A DNA stretch of 10,600 bases from Bacillota bacterium (GTDB lineage Bacteria > Bacillota > Clostridia > Christensenellales > Aristaeellaceae): assembly GCA_023458835.1 (NCBI GenBank), contig JAEWWY010000255.1, positions 1-10,600 of the forward strand. The letters are read 5' to 3'. Shown one piece after another: positions 1 to 7,236 of this stretch (positions are counted from its first letter, which is position 1; each line of letters opens with the position of its first letter). Under the pieces are notes generated by a model. The model did not search any database. It was not told the origin of the DNA and saw only the letters and a list, made by a program, of their open reading frames with translations. The position numbers and the translations under genes are program-made.

Positions 1-127
1 GGCGGGCGGTTGATAACCGCCCCTACGGCCGTAAAGCGTGTATTGGTTTTTCTTCCGGATCGCATATGCCCCGGAAGAGAAATCAATAAACATACGGCGT
101 TGCAGGGGCGCTTATCAAGCGCCCGAA
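1..127. repeat. Nested palindromic intergenic element (MITE/BIME-like)
   Basis: Two short hairpins face each other. At 4-22 GGGCGGTT and AACCGCCC flank loop GAT; at 106-124 GGGCGCTT and AAGCGCCC flank loop ATC. Each stem is 8 perfect base pairs, and the reverse complement of the first unit closely matches the second (flanks GTAGGGG and GCAGGGG). Between them, 41-58 pairs with 71-88 over 18 positions with only two G.T wobbles, and GGCCGTA near 27-33 faces TACGGCG at 93-99, so almost the whole segment folds as one long imperfect hairpin. It has no coding potential. This architecture fits a non-autonomous mobile or REP-pair element; family membership is not established. The left end may be cut by the window. 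Confidence 0.7.
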
Positions 128-197
128 AAGTACCATAACACATTGTGCGCATCTGTTACTTTCCATCATGTGGGAGGTACACTATTTGCCCGCGCTA

Positions 198-206
198 TGG
201 TATAAT
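198..206 (+). promoter_or_regulatory. Extended -10 promoter of the MATE gene
   Basis: TGGTATAAT is a perfect -10 box preceded by the TGn extension. No good -35 box lies 17 bases upstream (178-183 is TACACT), which is usual for extended -10 promoters. Initiation near 213 would leave a leader of about 35 bases before the GTG start at 248. Confidence 0.65.
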
Positions 207-247
207 AGATTTTCCTGGGCTTACATCAACGCGGGAGGAAGCATCAA

Positions 248-1681
248 GTGCGATTTGCGGACAGACTCAGGCGGGCGCTGATCGGCGACCGCACCTTTTA
301 CCGGGCGGTATTCGCCATTGTCGTTCCCATCATCATCCAGAACAGCGTATCCAATTTTGTGAACCTTCTGGACAATATCATGGTAGGCTCAATCGGCACA
401 GCGGAGCTGTCCGGCGTTGCCGTTGCCAACCAGCTTTTGTTCGTATTTAATCTGTGCGTCTTTGGCGGCCTGGCCGGACCCGGCATTTTTGGCGCTCAAT
501 ACTTTGGGGCAAGGGATATGGAGGGGCTGCGGAACACGTTTCGCATCAAGCTATGGATATCAGCCGCCATCATTGCCGTTTCGCTTGTCATTTTTACCGG
601 CTGGGGGGACCGGCTGATTGCAAATTACCTCACCGGCGAAGGCGATGCGGCCTCGGCGGAGGCGATGCTTGAAAACGGCAAGGCATACCTGCGCATCATG
701 CTGATAGGGCTGCTTCCCTTTTCGCTGACACAGAGCTATTCGGGCACCCTGCGGGAAGCGGGGGAAACAATGCTGCCCATGAAGGCCAGCGTCACGGCGG
801 TGCTTACCAACCTGTGCGGCAACTGGATTTTGATCTATGGCCACCTGGGCTTTCCTGCCCTGGGTGTGCAGGGCGCGGCCATTGCAACGGTGCTTTCCCG
901 GTTTGTGGAGTTTGCCGTCATCGCCATCGGCACGCACCGCAGCCAGCGCTATGGCTTTTTGCACGGCGCCTACCGCACGCTCAAGGTTCCCGCGAAGCTT
1001 TTGCGCGAGGTGCTGAAAAAGGGCATACCGCTTCTGGTCAACGAGGCGCTGTGGTCCATGGGCATAGCGACGCTGATGCAGATTTATTCCGTCCGCGGCC
1101 TGATGGTTCTGGCCGGGCTGAATATTGCCAGCACCATCAACAACCTGTTCAACGTGGTCTTCCTTTCCATGGGCAACGCGGTAGCGGTGATGATCGGACA
1201 GGCCCTGGGCGCAAACGATATGCGCCGCGCCCGCAGCGACGTGTGGAGGCTGATGGGCTTCAGTGTATTTTCCTGCATTCTGATCGGCGGGGTGCTGGCG
1301 GTTCTGTCGCCCCTGTTCCCGCACATTTACAATACGGAAGAAGAGGTGCGGGTATTGGCGGCCCGCTTTATCCTGACCGCCGCCTGCCTCATGCCCATCA
1401 ACTCCATTGCCCATTGCTGCTATTTTACGCTCCGCTCCGGCGGCTCGACGATCATTACGTTCCTGTTTGACAGCGTTTACTCCTGGGCCATCCATATTCC
1501 CTTTGCGCTGCTGCTGGTATACAGGACGGAGCTTCCCATCATGATGCTGTATCCCATTTGCCAGCTTGTGGAGATCGTGAAAAGCACCATCGGGCTGTTC
1601 CTGGTGAAAAGGGGCGTATGGATACGGAATATCGTGTCAGACGCTCAAGTGAACGCGCAGGTCGCGGAGCAGGAAGGGTAA
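248..1681 (+). CDS. MATE family efflux transporter
   Basis: This 477-residue polytopic membrane protein has the two-fold repeated layout and usual length of MATE (multi-antimicrobial extrusion) carriers, which export drugs or metabolites in exchange for Na+ or H+. Family signatures seen are LDNIMVGSIGTAELSGVAVA (41-60), GGLAGPGIFGAQYFGARD (73-90), the loop/helix GNWILIYGHLGFPALGVQGA (191-210), and in the second half GNAVAVMIGQALGAND (309-324). The GTG start at 248 is chosen because GGGAGG lies 9 bases upstream. The gene has its own extended -10 promoter and ends just before a hairpin shared with the convergent peptidase gene, so it is probably monocistronic. Substrate and coupling ion cannot be read from the sequence. 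Confidence 0.93.
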   Translation: MRFADRLRRALIGDRTFYRAVFAIVVPIIIQNSVSNFVNLLDNIMVGSIGTAELSGVAVANQLLFVFNLCVFGGLAGPGIFGAQYFGARDMEGLRNTFRIKLWISAAIIAVSLVIFTGWGDRLIANYLTGEGDAASAEAMLENGKAYLRIMLIGLLPFSLTQSYSGTLREAGETMLPMKASVTAVLTNLCGNWILIYGHLGFPALGVQGAAIATVLSRFVEFAVIAIGTHRSQRYGFLHGAYRTLKVPAKLLREVLKKGIPLLVNEALWSMGIATLMQIYSVRGLMVLAGLNIASTINNLFNVVFLSMGNAVAVMIGQALGANDMRRARSDVWRLMGFSVFSCILIGGVLAVLSPLFPHIYNTEEEVRVLAARFILTAACLMPINSIAHCCYFTLRSGGSTIITFLFDSVYSWAIHIPFALLLVYRTELPIMMLYPICQLVEIVKSTIGLFLVKRGVWIRNIVSDAQVNAQVAEQEG

Positions 1682-1687
1682 ATAAAC

Positions 1688-1727
1688 CGCAAGAAGCTTT
1701 CAGGCAGCCGTCTGAAAGCTTCTTGCG
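1688..1727. terminator. Bidirectional hairpin between convergent genes
   Basis: An 18-bp stem (1688-1705 with 1710-1727, one G.T wobble) closes loop AGCC. It starts 6 bases after the MATE stop and lies 7 bases beyond the stop of the leftward M42 gene. T content is modest on both sides (GGTTATTTT rightward, GGTTTATTT leftward), so it can serve both transcripts, though neither tail is a clean U-run. Confidence 0.75.
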
Positions 1728-1734
1728 ATATGGG

Positions 1735-2763
1735 TTATTTTCCTGTTATATAGGCCGAAAGCAGCTTCAAGGTGTTCTCCACCCCCTGCTTGTGCGTCCG
1801 CTCATACCCGTGGGAGGCGAACACCCCCGGTCCCACCAGGGCGTGGCGCGCTTCCAGCCCGGCATGCAGAGCCGTGGCGGTATCCGAGGAATACCGGGGG
1901 TAGATATCCGCCGCGTACCGGAGGTCTTTTTCCTTCGCCAGGGCGATCAATTCATTGGTCAGCGCATAATTGTAAGGCCCGGCGGAGTCCTTTAAGCAGA
2001 TGGAGACCATGGTTTCATCGCAAAGGAGGTCATCTCCCACGCAGCCCATATCCACGGCGATCATATCTCGGATCTCCCTGGGCAGGTAGGAGGAAGCCCC
2101 GTGGCCCACCTCCTCATACACGGTGAACATCAAATGCACGCTGCGGGAAAGCTTGATTTCCCCTTCCCTGACAAGGCGGGCCAGGGCCAGCAATATGCCG
2201 CTGGAAGCCTTGTCGTCCAGATGGCGGCTTTTGATGTAGCCGGATTCCGTAATCACGGTACGGGCGTCCCAACTGATAAAATCCCCCGCCTCTATGCCAA
2301 GGGCCTTCACATCCCCGGCGCTGCGGACGATTTCATCCAGCACGATCTCCAGCGTTTCATCGCTGCGCTTCATGTCGGTGGTATCCCCATACACGTGGGA
2401 GGAAGCCTTGGTGGTCTGTACCGTGCCGGAATAGGTTTTGCCGGCCCTTGTGTGAATGAGGCAATTCTCGTTTTCAATGGCATTGTCATTGTAGCCGCCG
2501 ATCTTGGTATAGCGCAGGCGGCCGCTGGGTTTGACACTGCGCACCATGCCGCCCAGCGTATCCACGTGGGCCGACAAAAGCAGCGGGTTTCCTTCCCCGC
2601 CCAAATGGCATACCACCGTGCCCTTGGGGGTGCGCATGGGCTGATAGCCCATGCCAGTCAGCGCATCCAGCAGATATTTTTCCGCCCCGGCGGTAAACCC
2701 CGTGGGGCTGGGTATTTCGCACAGCGTTTTGATATGGGAAACAGCATCCTCCGTCGCGCGCAT
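1735..2763 (-). CDS. M42 family metallopeptidase (aminopeptidase-type)
   Basis: This 342-residue protein has the length and motif order of M42 dinuclear-metal aminopeptidases (FrvX/TET/glutamyl aminopeptidase-like), which are cytoplasmic, often dodecameric, and trim peptides. Likely metal and catalytic residues are H66 and D68 in SAHVD, D183 in HLDDKAS, the glutamate pair E217-E218 in YEEVGHGA, D238 in AVDMG, and H318 in SHGYE. There is no signal peptide. The ATG at 2761-2763 has AAAGGAGGT at 2772-2780, about 8 bases upstream and near-consensus. It is monocistronic, with its own promoter, divergent from the GtrA-like gene and ending at a shared terminator. Substrate preference is not readable; deblocking aminopeptidase and endoglucanase are common annotations for the same fold, and peptidase is the safer call. 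Confidence 0.9.
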   Translation of the reverse strand: MRATEDAVSHIKTLCEIPSPTGFTAGAEKYLLDALTGMGYQPMRTPKGTVVCHLGGEGNPLLLSAHVDTLGGMVRSVKPSGRLRYTKIGGYNDNAIENENCLIHTRAGKTYSGTVQTTKASSHVYGDTTDMKRSDETLEIVLDEIVRSAGDVKALGIEAGDFISWDARTVITESGYIKSRHLDDKASSGILLALARLVREGEIKLSRSVHLMFTVYEEVGHGASSYLPREIRDMIAVDMGCVGDDLLCDETMVSICLKDSAGPYNYALTNELIALAKEKDLRYAADIYPRYSSDTATALHAGLEARHALVGPGVFASHGYERTHKQGVENTLKLLSAYITGK

Positions 2764-2794
2764 GGCCGCGTACCTCCTTTAATTCAGCAGGAAA

Positions 2795-2823
2795 AGCATA
2801 GCATTAAACCTTGAAAAGCACAA
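2795..2823 (-). promoter_or_regulatory. Promoter of the M42 peptidase gene
   Basis: On the minus strand, TTGTGC (2818-2823) is followed by 17 bases and TATGCT (2795-2800), which is preceded by a TGC extension. The spacing is ideal and both boxes are near consensus. The start codon is about 32 bases downstream of the -10 box. Confidence 0.55.
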
Positions 2824-2830
2824 GCTTACA

Positions 2831-2859
2831 TTGCCCCATTGCTTCAACAGTGTTATACT
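2831..2859 (+). promoter_or_regulatory. Promoter of the GtrA-like gene
   Basis: TTGCCC (2831-2836), a 17-base spacer and TATACT (2854-2859), with the TGT extension at 2851-2853. Its -35 box lies only 7 bases from the -35 box of the divergent peptidase promoter, so the two polymerase sites are back to back. Confidence 0.6.
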
Positions 2860-2893
2860 GGGCAGGAAAAAGCGTTTGTCTGGAGGGAGCCTT

Positions 2894-3364
2894 ATGGCAC
2901 AGCCGCGGGCGAAAACCAAAAAGGGATGGCTGCAGTTCCTTCAATTTGTTGTGGTGAGCCTGGGCGCCGGCGTCATTGAATATGCCACCTTCGCCCTCAT
3001 GACATGGATCGTTCCTGCCAACAAAACCATGCTGGTGGCGGCGGAGGTGACATCCGTTGTACTCTCCTGCCTGTTCAACTTTACGGTGAACAGGAAATAC
3101 ACCTTTCACTCCAGCAGCAACATCCCCCTGGGCATGCTGCTCTACGGCGTGTATTATGCATTCCTGGCCACGCCGGCGGGGGTCTGGTTTTTGCTGTTCC
3201 TTACCCAAGGCGGGATGCACGAGCTCTTGGCCAAGGCGGTCAAAATGCTGGTCAATTTCATATTCGACTACCTGTTTTGCAAGTTTATCCTGTTCCAGGC
3301 CGCCGATAAGGTGCTTCACTATGTAAAGCGCAAGCTTGGGCTGAAAGCCGGAAAGGATGCCTAG
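2894..3364 (+). CDS. GtrA-like small membrane protein
   Basis: A 156-residue protein with about four membrane segments (roughly 13-39, 46-64, 80-104, 113-135) and a basic C-terminal tail. NFTVNRKYTF at 62-71 matches the GtrA signature (NF-x2-N-[RK]-x-[YW]-x-F), and the last helix ends NFIFDYLFCKFILF. GtrA-family proteins are thought to flip undecaprenyl-linked or similar lipid-linked sugars for cell-surface glycosylation. Here no partner glycosyltransferase (GtrB type) or polysaccharide gene is adjacent, so the role is open. The frame stays open upstream to 2831, but ATG 2894 is preferred because GGAGGG (2882-2887) lies 6 bases before it and the promoter overlaps the longer version. Confidence 0.85.
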   Translation: MAQPRAKTKKGWLQFLQFVVVSLGAGVIEYATFALMTWIVPANKTMLVAAEVTSVVLSCLFNFTVNRKYTFHSSSNIPLGMLLYGVYYAFLATPAGVWFLLFLTQGGMHELLAKAVKMLVNFIFDYLFCKFILFQAADKVLHYVKRKLGLKAGKDA

Positions 3365-3406
3365 GGCGGGAAAAGCCCCAAACGGAAGGGGAGCTTTCCC
3401 CGCCCC
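3364..3406 (+). terminator. Hairpin after the GtrA-like gene
   Basis: GGGCGGGAAAAGCCCC (3364-3379) pairs imperfectly with 3388-3406, leaving a loop of about 8 bases. The stem starts at the last base of the stop codon. The tail TTGCGTTTT is only partly T-rich, so termination strength is uncertain. Confidence 0.55.
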
Positions 3407-3500
3407 TTGCGTTTTCCGGCCCCCATTGCCCTGGCGGACGAAGGCATTGGGATAATGCACCGCCGGTGCGGCCGCCATTGAACCGGCGGCGGAGGATGCG

Positions 3501-3517
3501 GGCATGGAAAACATGCC
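3501..3517. other. Small hairpin in the 3407-3639 intergenic stretch
   Basis: GGCATG and CATGCC flank loop GAAAA, followed by GTTTTGC. It could be a weak second terminator or an operator upstream of the permease gene. The rest of 3407-3639 is GC-rich and holds only candidate promoters; I see no gene or RNA in it. Confidence 0.25.
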
Positions 3518-3585
3518 GTTTTGCTTCAGCCGGTATGGTTCTTTATGTGACGCAATCAATGCTACTATACGTTTCCCTCCGCATA

Positions 3586-3594
3586 TGATAGAAT
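3586..3594 (+). promoter_or_regulatory. Candidate extended -10 promoter of the permease gene
   Basis: TGATAGAAT gives a TGn extension plus TAGAAT (4 to 5 of 6 consensus positions). No convincing -35 box is at the right distance. A second candidate, TGCTACTAT at 3560-3568, lies just upstream. Either would give a leader under 75 bases. Confidence 0.35.
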
Positions 3595-3639
3595 ACGATC
3601 AAAATGCACTGCCTTTTCGCGGCAGTCGGGAGGGACTCT

Positions 3640-4968
3640 ATGCTGCTCGCACTGGGGATTTTCATTGTCACCTATGCTCTGTTGCTGTTTTTTCCCAAGA
3701 TCCGGGCCTATATCGCGCTGGCTTCCGCATGCAGCTTCATTCTGATCGGCATTCTTCCGGGGCAGGATGTATTTGCCGCGGTGGACTGGAATGTGCTGAT
3801 GATGATCGCAGGCACCATGGGCACCGTATACCTGTTCATTGAATCCAGGATGCCTGCCAAGCTGGCGGACTACATCATTGTCAAAATGCCCAACGTGAAA
3901 TGGACCATCATCGCCCTGGCGCTGTTTGCGGGCATCATTTCCGCTTTTGTGGACAATGTGGCGACGGTGCTGATGGTGGCGCCCATTGCGCTGACGATTG
4001 CCAAAAAGCTGAAGATCTCGCCGGTGCCCAGCATCATCGCCATTGCCATCTCCTCCAATCTGCAGGGGGCCGCTACCCTGGTGGGCGACACCACATCCAT
4101 CCTGCTGGGCGGATATGCGAAGCTGAACTTTTTGGATTTCTTTTTCCATATGGGCAAGCCCGGCATGTTCTGGGTGGTGCAGGCAGGGGCTGTGATATCG
4201 GCCCTCGTTCTGATGGTGGTATTCCGCAAGTCAAGCCAGCCCATCCGCCTGGAGGAAAAGACGGAGGTGGAGGATTACTTCCCGTCCTTCCTTTTGCTGG
4301 GCACTGTGCTGCTTTTGATCGTCGCCTCCTTCCTGCCTGACCAGGAAACCGCCGTCAAGGCGGCGGAAGCAAGCGGGACGGCGGTGGGCTTCTACAAGCC
4401 GCAAACCATCAACGGCCTGATTTGCATGGGCTTCATGGTGATCGGCATCCTTCGGGAGATGATCCGCTCCAAGGATTGGAAGGCTGCTTTCAAGGTCGTC
4501 AAGGAGATCGACTATTTTACGCTGCTGCTCCTGGGCGGCCTGTTCATTGTCATCAAGGGCATCGAGCAGGCAGGGGTTGTGAGGGAAATCAGCAACCTGT
4601 TCGTTTCCATCAGCAACAACAACCTGTTCATCACCTATACCCTGATCGTATGGACATCCGTTCTTCTCTCCGCCTTTATCGATAACATTCCCTACGTGCT
4701 GACCATGCTGCCCGTGGCGGAGCAAATCGCGCAGGGGATGGGCAATGATCCCAATGTGCGCATCCTGCTCTTCTTTGGCCTGCTGGCCGGCGCCACCCTG
4801 GGCGGGAACCTGACGCCCATCGGCGCGTCCGCCAACATTACGGCGCTGGGCATTCTGCGCAAGGAAGGCTATGAGGTCAGCAACAAGGAGTTCATGAAGA
4901 TCAGCGTGCCCTTTACTCTGTCCGCGGTGATAACGGGGTATCTGCTGGTCTGGCTGATCTGGAGGTAA
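3640..4968 (+). CDS. ArsB/NhaD/SLC13-type ion permease
   Basis: A 442-residue protein with about a dozen membrane segments and the inverted repeat of the ion-transporter (IT) superfamily. Repeat 1 has SAFVDNVATVLMVAP (101-115) and SNLQGAATLVGDTTSI (139-154); repeat 2 has SAFIDNIPYVLTMLP (344-358) and GATLGGNLTPIGASANI (384-400). The paired DN motifs and GGN-TPIGASAN resemble NhaD Na+/H+ antiporters and ArsB anion permeases. In many relatives the first hairpin reads GDPPN; here it is GDTTS, so substrate should not be copied from arsenite or citrate carriers. ATG 3640 is preferred over the in-frame ATG at 3604 because GGGAGG (3628-3633) lies 6 bases before it. No arsR or arsA neighbour is present, which argues against an arsenic role. 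Confidence 0.85.
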   Translation: MLLALGIFIVTYALLLFFPKIRAYIALASACSFILIGILPGQDVFAAVDWNVLMMIAGTMGTVYLFIESRMPAKLADYIIVKMPNVKWTIIALALFAGIISAFVDNVATVLMVAPIALTIAKKLKISPVPSIIAIAISSNLQGAATLVGDTTSILLGGYAKLNFLDFFFHMGKPGMFWVVQAGAVISALVLMVVFRKSSQPIRLEEKTEVEDYFPSFLLLGTVLLLIVASFLPDQETAVKAAEASGTAVGFYKPQTINGLICMGFMVIGILREMIRSKDWKAAFKVVKEIDYFTLLLLGGLFIVIKGIEQAGVVREISNLFVSISNNNLFITYTLIVWTSVLLSAFIDNIPYVLTMLPVAEQIAQGMGNDPNVRILLFFGLLAGATLGGNLTPIGASANITALGILRKEGYEVSNKEFMKISVPFTLSAVITGYLLVWLIWR

Positions 4969-4982
4969 TACCTCTTAACACG

Positions 4983-5027
4983 AAAAAAACCCCGGAGAAC
5001 GGAAACGGATTCCGTGCTCCGGGGTTT
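4983..5027. terminator. Strong bidirectional terminator between permease and hppA
   Basis: AAACCCCGGAG (4987-4997) pairs with CTCCGGGGTTT (5017-5027), and an inner stem ACGGAA (4999-5004) pairs with TTCCGT (5010-5015) across one mismatch. Leftward the stem is followed by TTTTTTT (4983-4989), a textbook tail for hppA; rightward it is followed by TTTCGCTTT, serving the permease gene. Confidence 0.9.
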
Positions 5028-5048
5028 CGCTTTGATGATGGATACAGA

Positions 5049-7115
5049 TTACTTGATCAGGGAGGAAGCCAGGAACATGGCCGCGGTGAGGGAGGCGATC
5101 AGGGAAACCACGGTCACCTGGGTGTTGATGGAGGGGCCGGCGGTATCCTTGAAGGGATCGCCTACCGTGTCGCCGATAACGGCCGCCTTGTGGGCATCGG
5201 AGCCCTTGCCGCCGCTGTTGCCGGCCTCGATGAACTTTTTGGCGTTGTCCCACAGGCCGCCGGCGTTGCTCATCAAAAGGGCCAGCAAAAGCCCGCAGGT
5301 GATGTTGCCGGTAAGGAAGCCGCTGATGGCATTGACGCCGCCTACAAAGCCCACTGCCAAAGTGACCAGGATGGTCACCAGGCCGGCGGGGATCAGCTCT
5401 TTCAAAGCGCCCTTGGTGGCGATATCGATGCACTTTTCATACTCGGGATGCACGCCGGGCTTGCCTTCGCGCAGGCCCTTGATTTCCCTGAACTGGCGGT
5501 GGATTTCTTCCACCATGCGCTGCGCGTTGCGGTTGACGCCCATCATCAGCATGGCGGAGAACACGGCGGGAACAGCCACGCCCACCAGCAGGCCGAAGAA
5601 CACGGTGGGGTTCATCAGATCAAAGGAAACAGGCGCACCCGTTGCCTGCTGTACGATCTCCTGGAAAGCGCCCAGCAGAGCGATAACGGTCAGGCCCGCA
5701 GCGCCGATGGCAAAGCCCTTGGTGATGGCCTTGGCGGTGTTGCCGGCAGCATCCAGCTCGTCGGTGATTTCCAGAACCTTGTCCCCAAGGCCGCCCATTT
5801 CAGCCACGCCGCGGGCATTGTCCACAATGGGGCCATAAGCGTCGTTGGAAATGATCATGCCAACCACAGACAGCATGCCGATGGCGCTGAAGGCGATGCC
5901 CAGCATGGCGTAGCCTTCGCCGATGGGGGCGCAAAGATGGTAGGACAGAAGGGCCGCCAGGCCGATGCCGCACAGGGAGGGGAAAGCGGAAATAAAGCCG
6001 TAGCTGATGCCCGAGAGGATGGTGAAGGCGGGGCCGCTCTTGCAGGCCTCGGCCACCTTGGCCACGGGCTTTTTGTCATCGCCGGTAAAGAATTCGCTGG
6101 TGAAGCCGATCACGACGCCGGCGACCATGCCCAGCATGGCGGCGCCCCACAGGCGGATGTCATAACCGTTGGCGGTGCCGCCGATCAAAAAGGCCGCAAG
6201 GGTGAGCACCGCGAAGATACCGCAGGTCAGGTATGTGCCGTTGTTCAGGGCCTTTCCGGGATTGCCGTCCTTGCCGACCTTGGATACGAATACGCCGATG
6301 ATGGAGGCTAAAAGCCCCAGCGCGCCAAAGCAGAAGATCAGGTTCAGGTTGCCCCTGCCAAGGCCCAGGGCAATGACCATGGCCGCGGCGATGGAAGCCA
6401 CCTGGGAATCGAACAGGTCAGCGCCCATGCCGGCCACGTCACCTACGTTGTCGCCCACGTTGTCGGCGATAACGGCGGGGTTGCGGGGGTCATCCTCGGG
6501 GATGCCCAGTTCCACTTTGCCGGTCAGGTCTGCCGCAATGTCGGCCGTCTTGGTGAAGATGCCGCCGCCGGCCTTGGCAAACAGGGCCAGGGAGCTGGCG
6601 CCGAAGGAGAATGCCAGCACCACGTCATGGTTGTTGGGGAAGATGATGGACAAGAGGGCGGTACCGGCCAAAGCGGTGCCCACCACGGCCATGCCCATAA
6701 CGGCGCCGCCGCGGAAGCCCGCCATGAAGGAGGGGGCAAGCCCTTCCCTGGCGGCGGTAGCGGCCTTCACATTGGCGATGGTGGCGATGGAAATGCCCAC
6801 CCAGCCGGCCAGCCCGGAAAGCACCGAGCCCGCGATATAGGAAAGCACCATCCAGATGCCCTGCACGGCGCTGCCTTCAGCGCTCCAGATGGGGTGGGGG
6901 AAGAACAGGAACAGCAAAACGGATACCGCGGCCATAAAGATGGCCAGGATCTTGTATTCCCGCTTCAGAAAGGTAAAGGCGCCTTTGCGGATCAACTGTC
7001 CGATGCCGGCAAGGGGGCCTTCCGCGGTGGGCAGTTTTTCCACCCAGCGGTAGAAATAGAAGGCTACGATAAAAGATAAAACAGATACAGCCAGAGCGAT
7101 CCATGCCCAATTCAT
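5049..7115 (-). CDS. hppA: Membrane-bound ion-pumping pyrophosphatase (K+-independent type)
   Basis: This 688-residue protein with about 16 membrane helices hydrolyses pyrophosphate and pumps H+ (or Na+) out of the cytoplasm. Signatures are KTADIAADLTGKVE (189-202), DDPRNP (208-213), DNVGDNVGD (218-226), and the C-terminal DNAKKFIE with IGDTVGDPFKDTAGPSIN (623-664). These Asp/Lys residues bind Mg-PPi. In GNTAKAIT, Lys462 and Thr465 occupy the positions where K+-dependent enzymes have Ala and Gly/Ala, so the enzyme is predicted K+-independent, a class usually H+-pumping. TM6 reads ADLFDSQVASI, with Asp236 in a gate region that carries Glu in relatives. DNARGVAE has Arg435 where Gly is common. 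The frame is open to 7277, but ATG 7113-7115 begins the first helix and has AAGGAG (7127-7132) about 11 bases upstream. It ends at a strong terminator. Confidence 0.96.
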   Translation of the reverse strand: MNWAWIALAVSVLSFIVAFYFYRWVEKLPTAEGPLAGIGQLIRKGAFTFLKREYKILAIFMAAVSVLLFLFFPHPIWSAEGSAVQGIWMVLSYIAGSVLSGLAGWVGISIATIANVKAATAAREGLAPSFMAGFRGGAVMGMAVVGTALAGTALLSIIFPNNHDVVLAFSFGASSLALFAKAGGGIFTKTADIAADLTGKVELGIPEDDPRNPAVIADNVGDNVGDVAGMGADLFDSQVASIAAAMVIALGLGRGNLNLIFCFGALGLLASIIGVFVSKVGKDGNPGKALNNGTYLTCGIFAVLTLAAFLIGGTANGYDIRLWGAAMLGMVAGVVIGFTSEFFTGDDKKPVAKVAEACKSGPAFTILSGISYGFISAFPSLCGIGLAALLSYHLCAPIGEGYAMLGIAFSAIGMLSVVGMIISNDAYGPIVDNARGVAEMGGLGDKVLEITDELDAAGNTAKAITKGFAIGAAGLTVIALLGAFQEIVQQATGAPVSFDLMNPTVFFGLLVGVAVPAVFSAMLMMGVNRNAQRMVEEIHRQFREIKGLREGKPGVHPEYEKCIDIATKGALKELIPAGLVTILVTLAVGFVGGVNAISGFLTGNITCGLLLALLMSNAGGLWDNAKKFIEAGNSGGKGSDAHKAAVIGDTVGDPFKDTAGPSINTQVTVVSLIASLTAAMFLASSLIK

Positions 7116-7183
7116 AGCAATCCCACTCCTTGTCAAAATGTTGCCTGCTGAAAAAGATTCCGGATAATTCCCGCAATAACCCA

Positions 7184-7210
7184 GGCATGCCAAGCCGGCC
7201 AGACTGGCAT
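7184..7210. other. Cluster of palindromes between the small secreted gene and hppA
   Basis: GGCATGCC (7184-7191), GCCGGC (7194-7199) and GCCAGACTGGC (7198-7208) overlap inside a larger ATGCCA/TGGCAT stem (7187-7192 with 7205-7210). No T-run follows on the minus strand, so it is not a typical terminator. It may be an RNA-processing or regulatory hairpin in the hppA leader, or chance. Confidence 0.3.
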
Positions 7211-7236
7211 CCCTAAAAGCCAAGCCCTGCTTTTGT

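Noticed and set aside
1..127. CRISPR-like repeat pair
   Set aside because: Only two units, in inverted rather than direct orientation, with a palindromic rather than unique spacer.
560..1495. Long minus-strand open frame of 311 codons opposite the MATE gene
   Set aside because: Low-complexity His/Gln/Arg-rich composition with no ribosome binding site; it is the antisense shadow of a clearly coding GC-rich gene.
2101..2814. Plus-strand open frame opposite the M42 peptidase
   Set aside because: Antisense to a gene with a full set of metal-binding motifs; no start signals and His/Gly/Ala-biased composition.
2804..3559. Minus-strand open frame spanning the GtrA-like gene and the intergenic stretch
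   Set aside because: No ribosome binding site or domain; GtrA signature residues on the plus strand show which strand codes.
3640..4968. Arsenite efflux protein ArsB
   Set aside because: The fold matches, but GDPPN is replaced by GDTTS and there is no arsR, arsA or arsC nearby, so the substrate call is not supported.
5190..6311. Plus-strand open frame of 373 codons opposite hppA
   Set aside because: Extreme His/Gly/Gln/Ala bias typical of antisense to alanine/glycine-rich membrane helices; hppA motifs are unambiguous on the other strand.
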